Origin: Diphasiastrum complanatum
Lineage: Eukaryota; Streptophyta; Lycopodiopsida; Lycopodiales; Lycopodiaceae
Direction: 5' to 3'
DNA length: 64,000 nucleotides
NCBI GenBank assembly: GCA_029204225.1
Contig: CM055098.1
Coordinates: 1,227,106 to 1,291,105, forward strand
In this document: piece by piece, positions 47,925 to 59,889 of the stretch
Layout: each line of letters begins with the position of its first letter
Numbering within the stretch: the stretch's first letter is position 1
Position numbers and translations under genes: made by a program
The notes under the pieces: generated by a model
Database searches by the model: none
What the model saw: only the letters and a program-made list of their open reading frames with translations
What the model was told of the DNA's origin: nothing

Positions 47925-49429
47925 ATGAATCTTGTGGAACCAGGAGAAGAAGAAAGGATAATGCATGTGGGAGAGCAGTTAACACCCACGCAATTCAAGA
48001 GACTACGATCTTTGTTGGTGGAATATAAAGACTGTTTTGCCTGGAGCTATAGCGATCTAAAGGGCATTCCGCCAATATTATTCCAACACACCATACCTTT
48101 GGTGGACGGAGCAGTCCCCAAGGTAAGCCGTTACTACCGCTGCAATCCGAATTATACAGAACTGATCAAGCAAGAGTTGCAGAAGCTTATGGATGCAGAT
48201 TTCATTTACGAAATCGAGCACACGGAATGGGTATTGCCGATAGTTATAGTACCCAAGAAGAATGGCAAAATACGTATCTGTGTGAATTTGAAGGCGCTTA
48301 ATGCAGTCACCAAAAAGGACCATTTTCTTTTACCATTTACGGAAAGTGTCCTCGATAGAGTAGCTGACAACAAAGCCTACAGTTTTCTGGATGGCTTCAG
48401 TGGCTACAACCAGGTGAAAATAGCCCCCCAGGACCAGCACAAGACAACATTCGCCACAGAATGGGGAACTTATGCCTATAAAGTGATGCCATTCGAACTT
48501 TGCAAGCACTTTCCAGCAAGTCATGCAGGCGACATTCAAAGATTATTTGCAAAAATTGCTGGAAATTTTTTTGGACGATCTGTGCGTGCATGGACCAGAT
48601 CCAGAACACTTATCCAATTTGGAAAAGGTGCTACAAAAATGTCGCAAATACCAAATCTTCCTGAATCCAGAAAAATGTTCAATTCTGGGTGACACATGGC
48701 TTAATACTCGGCCATATAGTGTCAAGACACAGGATCGCCACAGATCTATCAAAGATCAGAATCATTATTGATCTACCACCACCGGGGACGATCCGCGAGG
48801 TCTACATTTTCATGGGTCATGCTAACTATTATAGGATCTTCATTCTTGACTTTGCGGAGTTAGCCAGACCAATTTACAAGATCACAACGGATCGACATTG
48901 GAATGAGAAAGCTCTAAAGGCTTTCTAGAAGATTAAGGATGCATTGGTCTCAGCACCAATCTTACGACCACCCAATTGGTCCATTGAGTTCCATGTGCAT
49001 ACGGATGCATCGAAGTATGCAGTTGGAGCAGTCTTAACCTAGCCAGGTGAACACAAAAAGGATTTTCCAATCCGATTTGCAGGTCGACAGCTCAGTGATA
49101 TCGAAATGAATTACTCAACCATAGAGCGGGAAGCACTAGCAATGATCTATGCGCTTAAGAAGTTTCGACATTATTTGATGGCCACACATTTTGCTTTTTA
49201 TAGGGACCATCAACCCTTGCTATATCTCATTAATAAAACTTGCAACACCGGGAGAATCACCAGATGGCTCCTTTTGTTATTGGAATTTGATTTTTGGATA
49301 GTAGTTTGCAAGGGAAAACAACACTACATGGCAGATCATGTGTCACGAATCAAGGGAAAGGAGATTGCAACCCAACCCGACGATGAGCTGGCAGATGCTG
49401 TCTTATTTTACGTTGATACAGTACCATAA
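47925..49429 (+). pseudogene. Gypsy C reverse transcriptase and RNase H
   Basis: RT landmarks in order: DFIYEIEHTEWV, IVIVPKKNGKIRICV, FLDGFSGYNQVKIAP and TYAYKVMPFELC in the first frame. A frameshift near 48505 then leads to the active site LEIFLDDLCVHG (YLDD type) in another frame at about 48560. A further shift near 48690 leads to GHIVSRHRI and FMGHANYYR. RNase H shows its acidic residues in HVHTDASKYAVGAVLT, TIEREALAM and FYRDHQPLLYL. Stops at 48927 and 49039 replace Gln codons. Confidence 0.9.
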
Positions 49430-50676
49430 TGGGCTGCCGACATTGTTGAATATCTAATGCGGGGCCAACCAGACAAATCACTACCAAAGGCGGAACAACG
49501 GGAATTGATCTTGAAGGCTAGACCTTATCAGCTGATTGCCGTCCAGTTGTACCAAAGAGGTCCAGACGGAATTCTTTGGCGATGTATTCTTCCTCATGAG
49601 ACCACCCAAATCATTTCGCTTTCACATGAAGGCATGTGTGGAGGTCATTTTGCATCTGACATTACAGTTTGCAAGATCCTGCAATCAGGATGTTGGTGGC
49701 CAACGATTCATAAAGACACGGAGGAATACTTGAAATAGTGCGATGTGTGCCAAAGGACGAGGAGACCAACGAGATTGAACTATGATCTACTGCACCCAAT
49801 CTTAGCCCAAGCACCGTTCGAAAAATGGGGATTGGATTATATTGGTCCAATTCACCTTGTTGCAAGGAGTTCCCAGGCTTGATACATAATCGTATCCACA
49901 AACTACCTCACCAAATGGGTCGAAGCCAAGGCAATAAGAGTAGCTGATGCTAGGACCACTGCCAAGTTCCTTTATGAAAATATCATTGTGCGCTTCAGAT
50001 GCCCGGTGGAACTAGTCAGTGATCGCGGAAGCCATTTCATCAACGAGACCATCAAGGTCTTGTTGGAGGAATTCTTCATGATCCACAGAACCAGTACGCC
50101 TTATTATCCTCGTGGTAATGGGCAAGCAGAATCATCCAATAAGATCCTGTGTAGCGTGCTCACAAAAACAGTTGAAGCTAGCAGATCAGATTGGGAACAC
50201 AAGTTGCATGCTGCACTGTGGGCATTTAGGACAACATATAAAGGGAACATTGATCAAACACCCTTCCAATTGGTATATGGTCAGGATGCTATGATGCCAG
50301 TAGAGTTTTTAGTTCCTTCATTAAGGATTGCCATCGTGCAATGTCTTAATGAGTCCAAATCTCTACAACTACACCACAAAGCTCTGCATAAACTCTGTGA
50401 AACACGCTTACTAGCTGTGCATGCATTGGCAGCTGAAAAGGAAAGACACAAAGCTTGGCATGATCGCAGATTACAAAAGAAGGATCTTTGTTCAGGAGAT
50501 CTGGTCTTGATGTATAAAACCAAGCGATCAAGGGGAAGTTAAATTTCATGGGCAAAGGTCCTTATAGGATCAAGGAAATTCTTAATCATGGAGTCGTGAA
50601 CTTAGAACAGCTTGATGGGATGCCATTCGACACACCCATCAACGGTAGCCGGTTGCACAAGTACTGGCCACCATAG
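49430..50676 (+). pseudogene. Gypsy C integrase
   Basis: The zinc-finger His pair is in SHEGMCGGHFA and the Cys pair in CDVCQ (after the stop at 49736-49738). The catalytic core has Asp in GLDYIGPI, Asp in LVSDRGSHF and Glu in NGQAESSN, with 35 residues between the last two. A TGA near 49879 replaces an Arg codon. The core is followed by the WAFRTTYKGNI and TPFQLVYGQDAMMP blocks. A frameshift near 50535 separates the final GKGPYRIKEILNHG, INGSRLHKYW part, which ends at TAG 50676. No chromodomain is seen. Confidence 0.9.
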
Positions 50677-51779
50677 TAAGACAGATCCAGATTGGCGGTG
50701 GCACGTTACAAAAAGCTAATCTGCTCAGCCATCACCGCTAGATCTAAGGAGATCAAGCCAAATCAAGCTAAATTCAGATTCAGCCAGATCTGGCAAGATC
50801 GGGAAAATCCATCAGAATCCAAGGAGGATCCAGACCTTGATAGGGTAAAAAAGGTAGCAGATCATCAGATTGAGTGAGGGATCTACTACCAAGAATTCAT
50901 CAGAACTTCCAGAGCACTACCAACAGTCAGATCAAGCTTGGATGAAGTTGATTACTAGTTTACAAAAGTAAAAAATCAGAAAATCTCAAGATCTCGTCAA
51001 AAAACACTCTAAAAGAGCACTTTTTTCATGATTTTTTGAGATCCCCTAGGAGATAGCTCTTGAAAATTGGACAGTCACCAGATCTGACCTAGATGTATTC
51101 ATGAAAATATCTGCAAGAGTTCTTGATGGAGGAATCATCATTTTTTAGTGTATGCGAGAGTTCCCAGAAGCTGAATTTTCAGAACCCTCGCAGAGCATTA
51201 AGATCATCTTACCAACCCTCCCAAGGTGCCTAAATGGAATCAGAGCAGTGAAATTAGCCTGCCTACATGGTATGATCTTGAAAATTTTATCACAGGAACA
51301 AGTTGTGCGAGAGATCACTTCATGCGAGAGTTGAACCCTCGCAGACAGCCTGAACCCTCGCAGAACCTTTGCATAGCAGTCAAATCACCTTCTGAACTCT
51401 CGCAGACTTCCCTAAGGTCTTAGAATTTTGTGAAGAAGGTGCCTGCCAAAATTTGGGTGGAACTGAACAAGGGAAAGTGAATTTCACCTAATACGCACTC
51501 TAAATTCCCCTATATAAGGGCTGAATTCGAGTCATTTGTCACCTTTGCTAGCGAAGCTCTGCCGAAATTTCCACTGAAAATACCAAGTTTTCGGTTTTCA
51601 ACCAAACTTCCTACCAACTGTCATCTGCTCATATTAAACACCGATTTGCGCTCTGAACTACAATCATTGTCATCCAACACTCATTATTCTCAGTTTTCTA
51701 CTCTTTCCACATCTTTTTCCATTTTCCACCGTTTTTTCTACTTTTTCGATTTTTTCGACCACTAATCATCATTGCTAAC
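50677..51779 (+). promoter_or_regulatory. Gypsy C spacer with repeated CTCGCAGA motifs
   Basis: About 1.1 kb non-coding between pol and the extra ORF. The motif TGCGAGAG/CTCTCGCA or CCCTCGCAGA occurs at about 51153, 51184, 51306, 51323, 51336, 51355 and 51397. The copies at 51323 and 51336 face each other and would form a tight hairpin. The motif is the same as in the gag leader. The right part (51660-51780) is T- and C-rich and could be a promoter and untranslated leader for the extra ORF. Confidence 0.7.
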
Positions 51780-54700
51780 ATGGCCTCCTCATCCTCTGAA
51801 GACTCTGGCGCGAAACAGGTGATCCAGCGCGACATCCCCGATGCCACGCAAATTTGGCCTCTACCCTCGGACACTTTGATCCAACCATGGCTGCAGACAG
51901 CCGGCCCCCTCCTTGAAGCAATGGATTTTTACTCAGTGCTCTTCCATTCTGAGATTAACATGGGCCTCGTCCTTCACGCTTACGCCACCTGGGACGAGGA
52001 CAAGGCTCGTTTCCACTTCCTGTACCAAGGTACCACGTACAAGGTCAGGATTAACGTTGACTCGATGATCACCAGTGGCATTATGTCCATTGATTGTCAA
52101 CCCATCTCCCATCGCCACGCCAAAGCTCTGATCAAACCATTTGTCACCCAAACCACACCAAAAATTTCCATCCAGATTAACAATGGTTACATGATAAAAG
52201 CTATCACGGAACCCCTCATTCAGGTAGCTGCGCATCTGTTGAATAACTTTTTGGTTATTTCAACATTTCGCAAGGACAGAATCTAGTCTACGCTGTTGAG
52301 TCAGATAGTGGAATCCTTTCTGGAATACCCTAACCCCTCCGTTGTGCCATACGACTAGCATAGCTTCCTTATTTGAGAACTAGCAAACTCCATCAAACCC
52401 AACAACCGTGAGCGAATCGCAGCAGGCCCCCTGTTGTGTAACTTTGCCTGCGCACTTCTCGAGGCAAAAGTGCGCGGTTTCTAATGCTCATCCCTCTTGT
52501 CTACCCTTGTGCCACATACTAACCTTTACCCACCATCTCAAGCATCTACCTCCTCCCAACCTGTAGTCATTAACACAACGGCCAGCAAACGAATGCGTGG
52601 CACTGTCTCTACATCCACATCTCCACCTGTTACCCGAAGACATGTCTCCACTGCAGCATTAACCACTCCATCAGCCACCGTCACTTCTTCTTCTGTGCAA
52701 CCCCCCACTCCCATTTCTGTTGCCGCTACCTCTCTTCCTGTTCCATCCACATCTGTTTCTATCTCTGTCCCCGTTTCTTCTGTTGATACCACTCCTACTT
52801 CTCTTCCAGTGTCCGCTGCTCCATCCATCACCATCGCATCCTCCATTACTCCTGCCACCACCGTTGCTCCTCTCACATTCAATCCTTCTGATTCGCAACT
52901 GTCCCCCGACATTCTGGCATGGATGCAAGTTATCAATTTTTCACCCCCATGCTAGACACTTTCTACTCCACCCTCACCTTCTTCCATACTCCACACCACC
53001 CTTCAGTTCCCCACTGTTTCTCCCATCCTCTCATTCAGACAACGCGTCCTCACCCCTGTTTCCACAGTTGTTTCTCACACCCCACCCGCTTCGCCAAAGG
53101 TTGCCAAGGGCAGCCAACCGTTGCCTGATGACGCATTTGTACAAACAATTTTTGTAGCATCACCAGATTGGACTGACCCTACTGCCCTAGATGGCATCAG
53201 GACAAATGAAACCTGATCGAAGACAATGACTATGGAATCCCACAAGTCGTCAGGGCCGATACAACACAAGCCCCTACTAGTGCCAGTGTACCTGCTGCTC
53301 CCACGGATCTAATGACGACGTACCAAACCCTAGGAAAATACATCCTGGATGTGGTAGCAGCCAAAGATATTCTGGAAAACAGGGTACTACTTTTGGCAAC
53401 GAGTAATACATAGCTGCGAGCAGACCTAACCAAGCTGTAGCAAGAGCTGATTCTGGCTCAGCAACACGAACAAGCTGGGCACCAGGAGATTGCCAAGCTG
53501 CAGCAGAAGAGGAGGGACTAAACAAATATATTCAAAGCCTCTCCAAAGCGCTGACTGAGGCCTCCACAAAGGTGCGGGAGCTTCAAGCTGAAGCATCCCA
53601 ACGGCTTGTCCCCATCCAGACGCAATTTACACTTTTTGAAGTAGAGAACACGCGCTTGGGGACGGAGGTTAAAGCCTTACAAGACGGGAAGCTCATCTGG
53701 TTAGCTCAATTTGCACCAGACACAAGGACGCTTTCCCAATCAGAGATGAATCTTCTACGATGTCAGGTGCAGATTTATAATCAAACCCTCAACAGCTACC
53801 AGATGGAGTTCAATAAGTATCGGACAAGCGCAACGCAAGAGCTCGCCCAGGCCAAGCAAGCCCTCAAGGCATGCTAGAAACACATGGAAACGAAGGCCCA
53901 ACCCAACCCCGTGGTAGTTCCACCGCCACCTAATTTTGACGCTGCACAGGCTTGTACCAGCCAAGATCAGAGCCAGCAGGCAGCAAGGGGCTTTCAACTA
54001 GATCAAGGGTCCGAAGGCCAAGACCAAGGGCACACAGATGCGGCCGTTGAGACGTGAGACCAGAACCAAGGCGCAACCACTAGCCAGGGCCAAGCAACAT
54101 CATCCAGAGGGTCGCAAACGATATCTACCAGTCGGGCCTTCCGAAGACCAAAGTCCGTGGAGGAGAACATCAATGAATTCTTATCTTAATATCCCAACGA
54201 GTCATCAAGAGACAGCTGACATATCTCATTCTCAGCTCAGACCATCAAGGGAAAAGAACTGCAAGCCTTACCCGCCCTCCAACCACAACCGGAGTGGCGA
54301 CAACAATTATTTGAGAGAGACCCTGCGACCATCAGGGCTTACTTGACGAGTCCGCAACAGTTACGGGTGACGCGCATTTCTTGCCATGTCCAAGAAGATT
54401 CAAATGGGCAGAATGCAGCACTTTTCTGGACCAGATCACACTCAACAATTTCAACTGGCCAATCATCAAATCCGAATATGGGTGGACAATGGATGTAGAC
54501 GCCAGAAAGGCTCTCTCCGCATTCGCCAGTCACTACATCAATTGCCTCGATCCCACAGTCCGCGCAACAGCCACTTACGCCCGGGACTTAGAATATCTAA
54601 TGGGCATTGAAACAAAATGGGATGATTTCCTTCCCTCCATATTTTTTGATCCAAATAAGACGCTCGCTTCCGACAAAGTCGAAGACCAGCTGCCAGTCGC

Positions 54701-54983
54701 TCGCATATATTACAGAGCTGCATTCCTTGGAGATCCTTGGACGAAACAATTCCAAGCATGGGTGGATCAGGAATGGCTGACAAGAGTCCACAAGTCCTTT
54801 TACACGCCAAAAACTCGAAGAAACTGGACCGTCTCATCTTCATGGAAGACGTTACGGGATATCTTATCCAGCAGAGGCGGTCCAAGAGAACGCTCTACTA
54901 AACTGGCAGAGTACCGAGGGACCGGCACTACTTCAGGCCGTGGGTCCTGTTGGGGGTATTCCCAAAAAAGTGTAAATAAATAA
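51780..54983 (+). pseudogene. Gypsy C extra ORF, broken
   Basis: Starts at ATG 51780 (MASSSS, the same kind of start as the element F extra ORF). The N-terminal part (51780-52286) has ITSGIM and FHFLYQGTTYKV strings; I do not recognise a domain. After several stops (52284, 52360, 52372, 52482) the same frame continues as a Ser/Thr/Pro/Val-rich linker (52497-52955). A frameshift leads to a coiled coil (about 53290-53877). A C-terminal block follows (54381-54620) with EYGWTMDVDARKAL, NCLDPTVRA and YARDLEYLMGI, also conserved in copy D. The final frame runs into the 3' LTR and stops at 54983, so its true end is lost. Function unknown; position suggests an accessory or envelope-like place, but no signal peptide or membrane segment is visible. 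Confidence 0.65.
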
Positions 54984-55758
54984 AATCCTCCAGTAAAATG
55001 TGTTGCGAGGGCATGTCATCCTGCGTGTATAAGCCCATGGCCCAATGAGCATGCAATTGAAGTTGTAAATAAAATAAACTTGACTTGGGCCTTGTAATTA
55101 AAATAAAACTAGAGGCCCAATGTCATTTTTAAACTTAGAGATCACTTTCTAGAGTTGGGTCCAAATTGGGACTCACATGAATCTTGTGATTTCTAATGTA
55201 CTTTTTGTGGACCCTTGGATCAAGTTGGGTCTAAGATGAATGGTTAGGATCATTGTAAATATTAGCCAATAAGATTGAGGTGCAAGGGCCTTCCCCATTT
55301 TATAAAAAAGCACCATTTGTACACTGATGGCATGCTTAATGAGAAGGAAGAAACTCTACCATTTTTGGAAGAGAAGCATCCTCATTTTCTATTCACTACT
55401 TGCTATTGCTCTTGGTTGTGTTTTCTATTGCTTTCTATTTCCATGTTTATTGTTTGCCATAGTGAATGTTTTTCCATTAGCAAGCATAAGGAGCATTTGA
55501 ACTAACCTCCACCCTCACTCTCTTTCTCTTCTCTTCTCAATCTCTTCTTCTCCATCCCTTCCCTTCAACCAAAACTATGATGAATGTTAGTGTAGAGGAG
55601 TAGAGTTAAAGAGGATTAGTATAGTGGTGAGTAAAGTTAAGGGATAAAGTAGAAAATTAACTAAAAGTAGCATCTATGCATAGTTAGGCACCTATCAAGT
55701 GATCTAACCTTTGTTGACAGCCGAAAGGGTTATACTACGAAAGATCTTCGACCCCACA
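54948..55758 (+). repeat. 3' LTR of gypsy C
   Basis: 811 bp from TGTTGGGGG to ACCCCACA, TATA box at about 55301, followed by TSD TTGTC (55759-55763). No purine-rich tract precedes it. Confidence 0.95.
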
Positions 55759-55763
55759 TTGTC

Positions 55764-56860
55764 CTATCGAATACTTTACACTGATATGATTCGAATTCTA
55801 CTATGTGTCCTAAATTTGTAATTTTGCTTACAAAAAGCATATTTGTAGAAAGATTTGGTACATGCAAGACACTTGAAAATATCTTGGATTAATCATTTGT
55901 TGTAGTCAAGCCTAATCTTACTGTACCTTGACCTTTGATAGCTTGTGTGCTATTGTCGCCCAGGTGAACATACTTCTTGGTACTGTAAGACGCATAGGAC
56001 TCAAAACAATCGATGTGGCTGGTCATATGTTGTGTGGTTCCGGAGTCCAGAAACCAAGAGTTGTCGCTTGATACTTCTTGATGGTTAGTCATGAATGCAT
56101 CATGATTTGCTTCTTGATTGGGCTGAGGTGCTTCTGTAGGTGCATTTGCCATCTGATTCAATTGCCCTTTGTTGTTGTTCTTGGCTTGTAAGATGCGGTA
56201 ATCCTGAATCTCGTGGTTGGTTTGTTTGTAGTATCTACAGAACAACTTCTTCTTTGTCGGCAAATTCAACTGCTCTTGATGCTGTGTCAGCTTCTGATTT
56301 TGCTTTGGTTGCTTCGGGCCTTTCTTCTTCTGCTTAGTCAAGGTTTTACTGGTATATAAGGCGTGAGAGTCACGACAGATGAAGAACTACAGGCTTTGTT
56401 CCGTCTAGAGTGTTCTTGTAACAACATCGTAATGACTTGCGATAGAGCCAACTCTGGTTGTGTGATGATCATCATCACTCAGTACGATATCGGCAATCTT
56501 GAAAGCAGTTTCATTACTACGTCTTGATTGTCTATGACTGATCCGACAATGATTATTTGGTGAAATAGGTTCTTGAACTAGTTGATGTGATTCTGTAGTG
56601 AATCACCATTTGTCATCTTGAGGGAGAAGAATCTCCTTCTAAGGTGTAGCTGGGAAGCTACATCACATACATCATACAATGTGCTCAAGATGTCCCAGAC
56701 TTCCTTGGAGGTATGAGCTTTAGAAACATGGTCGATTTGTGTATATATGTTGAGGATGATCAGTGCGAAAGCCTTGCCATCCTTCAGCTTACAACGAGTC
56801 TAGATAGTGGGCTCAAGTACCACTTGGATGTTTTGGATGTGGAGAAAATCACAAGATTGC
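55764..56860 (-). pseudogene. Copia G, right half: gag and protease
   Basis: Continuation of the copia interrupted by element C. From the upper end: gag UBN2-type sequence (SKEVWDILSTLYD, LRRRFFSLKM, frames broken), then the 150-codon frame 56341-55889. This frame has a Lys/Gln-rich region and a zinc knuckle in which two of three Cys are Tyr (CRYYKQTNHEIQDYR). It also has a protease with intact active site (WFLDSGTTQHMT, then VHLGDNSTQAIKGQG). The knuckle substitutions fit C-to-T type decay (TGC/TGT to TAC/TAT on this strand). Confidence 0.85.
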
Positions 56861-56939
56861 AAAATGTTTCAATAAATAGAAATTTAGTCCCTTTTGTTGA
56901 GAATGCAGATATGGAAATTGCCATAAAGACTGTCTAGCT

Positions 56940-58199
56940 AGACCAAAACCACTGCCAGTAACTACTCCTTTGAATATGATCGCAATCAAGCAAAGATTAA
57001 CAGTTCATCCCGATGAATCATGTGCATCACTAATGGTTGTCACAAGAGCTCAGAAACATAAAGGAGTTGTTGAACCAACACCTACAGAATCTGTGCTAGC
57101 TATTCAATTCCCTACCACATTAGGGGTATATCCAAATCTCAATTCTGAGAAGAAGAAATACCATAAGATGTCTCTGTGGAGTAAAGATTTCCAAGAAGAA
57201 GAAGCTATTGAAAAAACTAGAGCTACAACAGAGGTTCATTGTGCCATTAACAGATTTGTCGGATCACTTGCAAAGATCACATCAACGTACAGATGTTAAC
57301 ACTCAGTTACATCATCATGAAGAACCATTCAAAATGACTGAACCAGAGGAACGCAAATAGAACTTATGGTGAATATTCTGTCAAGTAAGATGAACATTCT
57401 TTGGGAGAATTCTAAAAGTTGGTGCCTCAAGCCAAAGAAGTCTTAGTAGAGATATTAATGAATACTGAACCGAAGGTCCACCAGGAACTGCTATTTTGTG
57501 CCGGATATGAAGATTCAAATGAAGTACTCATTGTAGGGGCACCCTGGGAGAGTGAACAAAGAAACATCACCTTGCCAATACAACATAAACAGTTTAGTCG
57601 AGAGGCAACCGTGATATATGGAGGTCCAAGAGTTAATCTGATCTTAGTTATATGTCAAATGGGGTCTTACAAGGATGAAACCTACAACTTTTGCTATTAA
57701 GTTAGCTGATCGACCTAAAGGCATAGTGGAAGATATACTAGTGAAAATTGAGGATACTCAGTTTTTTATTACTTTTGTAGTAATGGACTTAACGGACGCA
57801 CCATCGGTTTATCGCATTTTATTGGGATGCCCATGGTTATGAGTTATGCAAGTAAATCATAACTGGAGAACATGCAAGATCACATTTCAAAATCGTGAAC
57901 GTGGAGTCAAAGTTGATCCATTAACATGGACAATTAAACCAATAGTTCAAAAGGAAGATGATGATTCATCAACCATAGATCATTCTTGTAATGGAGCAGA
58001 TAAAGCTTTGGGAGTTCATTATGACTCTCAAATAGATAATGTGAACTAGAATCAAGCTCTTGCAACTGTGGATTGTACAGCAGGTTATACATGCAAAAGA
58101 CATGACAAGTCGAAAGTAAGCGATATTCTTGTAACTGATCATACCTTTGATACACCAATAACATTTCCAGTCAACATGATGAATGTGGTATGGATATCA
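56940..58199 (+). pseudogene. Gypsy E gag end and protease (left of solo LTR)
   Basis: Relative of elements C and D with lower identity. LNMIAIKQ at 56970 corresponds to LNLIAIQQ after the fourth knuckle of C. Then VPQAKEVL, the CAGYEDSNEV and APWESEQRNITLPI blocks, and a degenerate protease site (IYGGPRVNLI) follow. Next are LLGCPWL and the NW--CKITFQNRERGVKVDP block, all broken by stops and shifts. It is joined to copia G at about 56935. It continues after the solo LTR at 59030. Confidence 0.8.
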
Positions 58200-59029
58200 T
58201 GTGAAAGTACAACAAAATGGACCAAGAATAGATCTGAATCAGATCCACAAGTGTGATTGGATGTTAGATTAGATCAACCTATCAATCTACACAAGATTAG
58301 ATAGCATTTAGATCAAATCTAGATGAATAAATCTAACAAGAACAATCATTATTGATCAAAACTTGTACTTGATGATGTGTGAAAACCTGTCATAGTACGG
58401 CCAGTAGTCTGAGAATAAAGTATACTAAGCTTAGAACCCAATCACTGCATAAAAACACAAGACAAATAGAGAGAAAACACTAGAATTGCTCCAAAACCAA
58501 GATTTAGCTTCCATATCAATTATGGCCAAATGAGCCACCATATATACACAAGAGCTGATGCTTACTCAGCTGATTTGGCACGTTTGAGAGTGCTCACTCA
58601 TCAAAGGATCCACCAATAATCATCAATATGGCACATGGACCAAGTTTCCTAACTTATAGCCATCTCCCTTGATTTTAGGCAATTTTCCTAATTTATAGGG
58701 ACTTGCACAAATATCTACTACAAGTTGGATCTCACCTGCTACTGATGTTTTGACACATGTGAACAATCCTTGCCACGTGTGAGATCACTCCTATCCATGT
58801 GAAATAGCTTTTCCTACCAATAAAAGGATGCCAAGTGGCATATAGCTAGAAAACTAGATTTTGGTCATTTTAGCCACTAGATCTCAAATGAAATGGTATG
58901 TACAACCTATATGACTCATCTAAATGATAAATGCATTTAATTCACACGTGGGAACAGGCTTCACACATGTGTAAACATAATATGTACATGATTTTGGCCT
59001 AGATCAAGCATGATTTTGACATTTTCACA
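58200..59029 (-). mobile_element. Solo copia LTR (relative of the 22604-25848 element)
   Basis: 830 bp from TGTGAAAGTAC to TTTTCACA. The left end shares TGTGAAAGTAC and GATCCACAAG-GTGATTGGATG with the LTRs at 22604 and 25148. Flanks TATCA (58195-58199) and TATCG (59030-59034) form a 4-of-5 target duplication. It splits the coding sequence of gypsy E, which resumes in frame on the other side. No internal region is present, so it is a solo LTR left by LTR recombination. Confidence 0.88.
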
Positions 59030-59822
59030 TATCGACTAATCCTATTCAAAATCCTATTGAAGATGAACTTATTCATGTTAGTCATGCTTTATTTTACAAT
59101 GAGAATGTGGAACTCACTGATGATCAAATTCTAAATCATATGGATCCTATGAGATTTGGAGTTTGCAATATTCTAGATGAACCACCGATAAAATCGCCAA
59201 AAGCAGTTATACTGGAGGAAGGGAAGACCACAGGACCAATGACGAAAAAGAAAGCTAAACAACATTATAATACGGTCCTGAAATGAAGCAATTTCGACGA
59301 TTGATCCAAAAGTTATTACTGTTGAGGATATACCACCTTTATTGGATAAAGAAAAAGAGAAGATCCTCTGAATAGGAGAAAGAATATGAAGTTCATCTAG
59401 ACATGCCGAATCATTTACGATGGACAAGCTAGGATGCAACCTATGAATCTAGTTGAACCAGGAGAAGATGAGAAGATTGTTCAAGTTGGAGTGCAGCTTT
59501 CCTCAGAAGAGTTTCAATCTTTGAAAAACTTATGAATCAAATATCAAGATTTTTTCACTTGGACATATAAAGATTTAGAGAGAAATTCTACTTCTGTAGT
59601 CGAGCATATTATTCCTCTTGTACTAGATGCAGTGCCAAAGGTGAAAAGATTTTATCGTTGTAATCCAAATATCACAGATCTAATAAAGGAGGAGTTGAAG
59701 AGATTATTGGAAGCAGATTTCATTTATGAAATTGAGCATACCGAGTGGGTCTCACCAATTCTCATTGTTCCTAAGAAAAATGGCAAGATGAGAATTTGTG
59801 TGAATCTAAAGGCATTGAATAA
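59030..59822 (+). pseudogene. Gypsy E linker and RT start (right of solo LTR)
   Basis: Resumes with the linker block ELTDDQILNHMDP (compare C: ELTDEQVLHHMDP). It then reads MNLVEPGEDEK and the RT N-terminus with VPKVKRFYRCNPN, DFIYEIEHTEWVSPI, ILIVPKKNGKMRIC and VNLKALN, with several stops. It ends abruptly at about 59822, before the RT active site. Confidence 0.85.
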
Positions 59823-59889
59823 ACACAATAACATATTGCACAGATTCGGAACCCACAGTCGAATGAATCTGAGATTGGGATAAAGAATG

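Larger units (their letters stand above)
43061..55758 (+). mobile_element. Ty3/gypsy element C, complete in outline (12.7 kb)
   Basis: Bounded by LTRs (43061-43853 and 54948-55758) and a perfect TSD TTGTC. Order: LTR, primer-binding site, leader with repeated motifs, gag, protease, RT, RNase H, integrase, spacer, extra ORF, LTR. The primer-binding site and the extra ORF after pol place it near the Athila/Tat group of plant gypsy elements. The coding frame has many stops and frameshifts, so it is not autonomous now. No polypurine tract precedes the 3' LTR, where the extra ORF runs straight into the LTR. This indicates a deletion or an abnormal integration product. It is inserted into a minus-strand copia (G). 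Confidence 0.95.

Noticed and set aside
52538-52955. Antisense frames rich in Gly, Arg and Val opposite the Ser/Thr/Pro linker
   Set aside because: They are shadows of the C-rich, low-complexity linker of the gypsy C extra ORF on the plus strand.
51780-54983. Envelope gene of gypsy C
   Set aside because: The position fits, but no signal peptide, membrane segment or cleavage site is visible; linker and coiled coil speak for a soluble protein.
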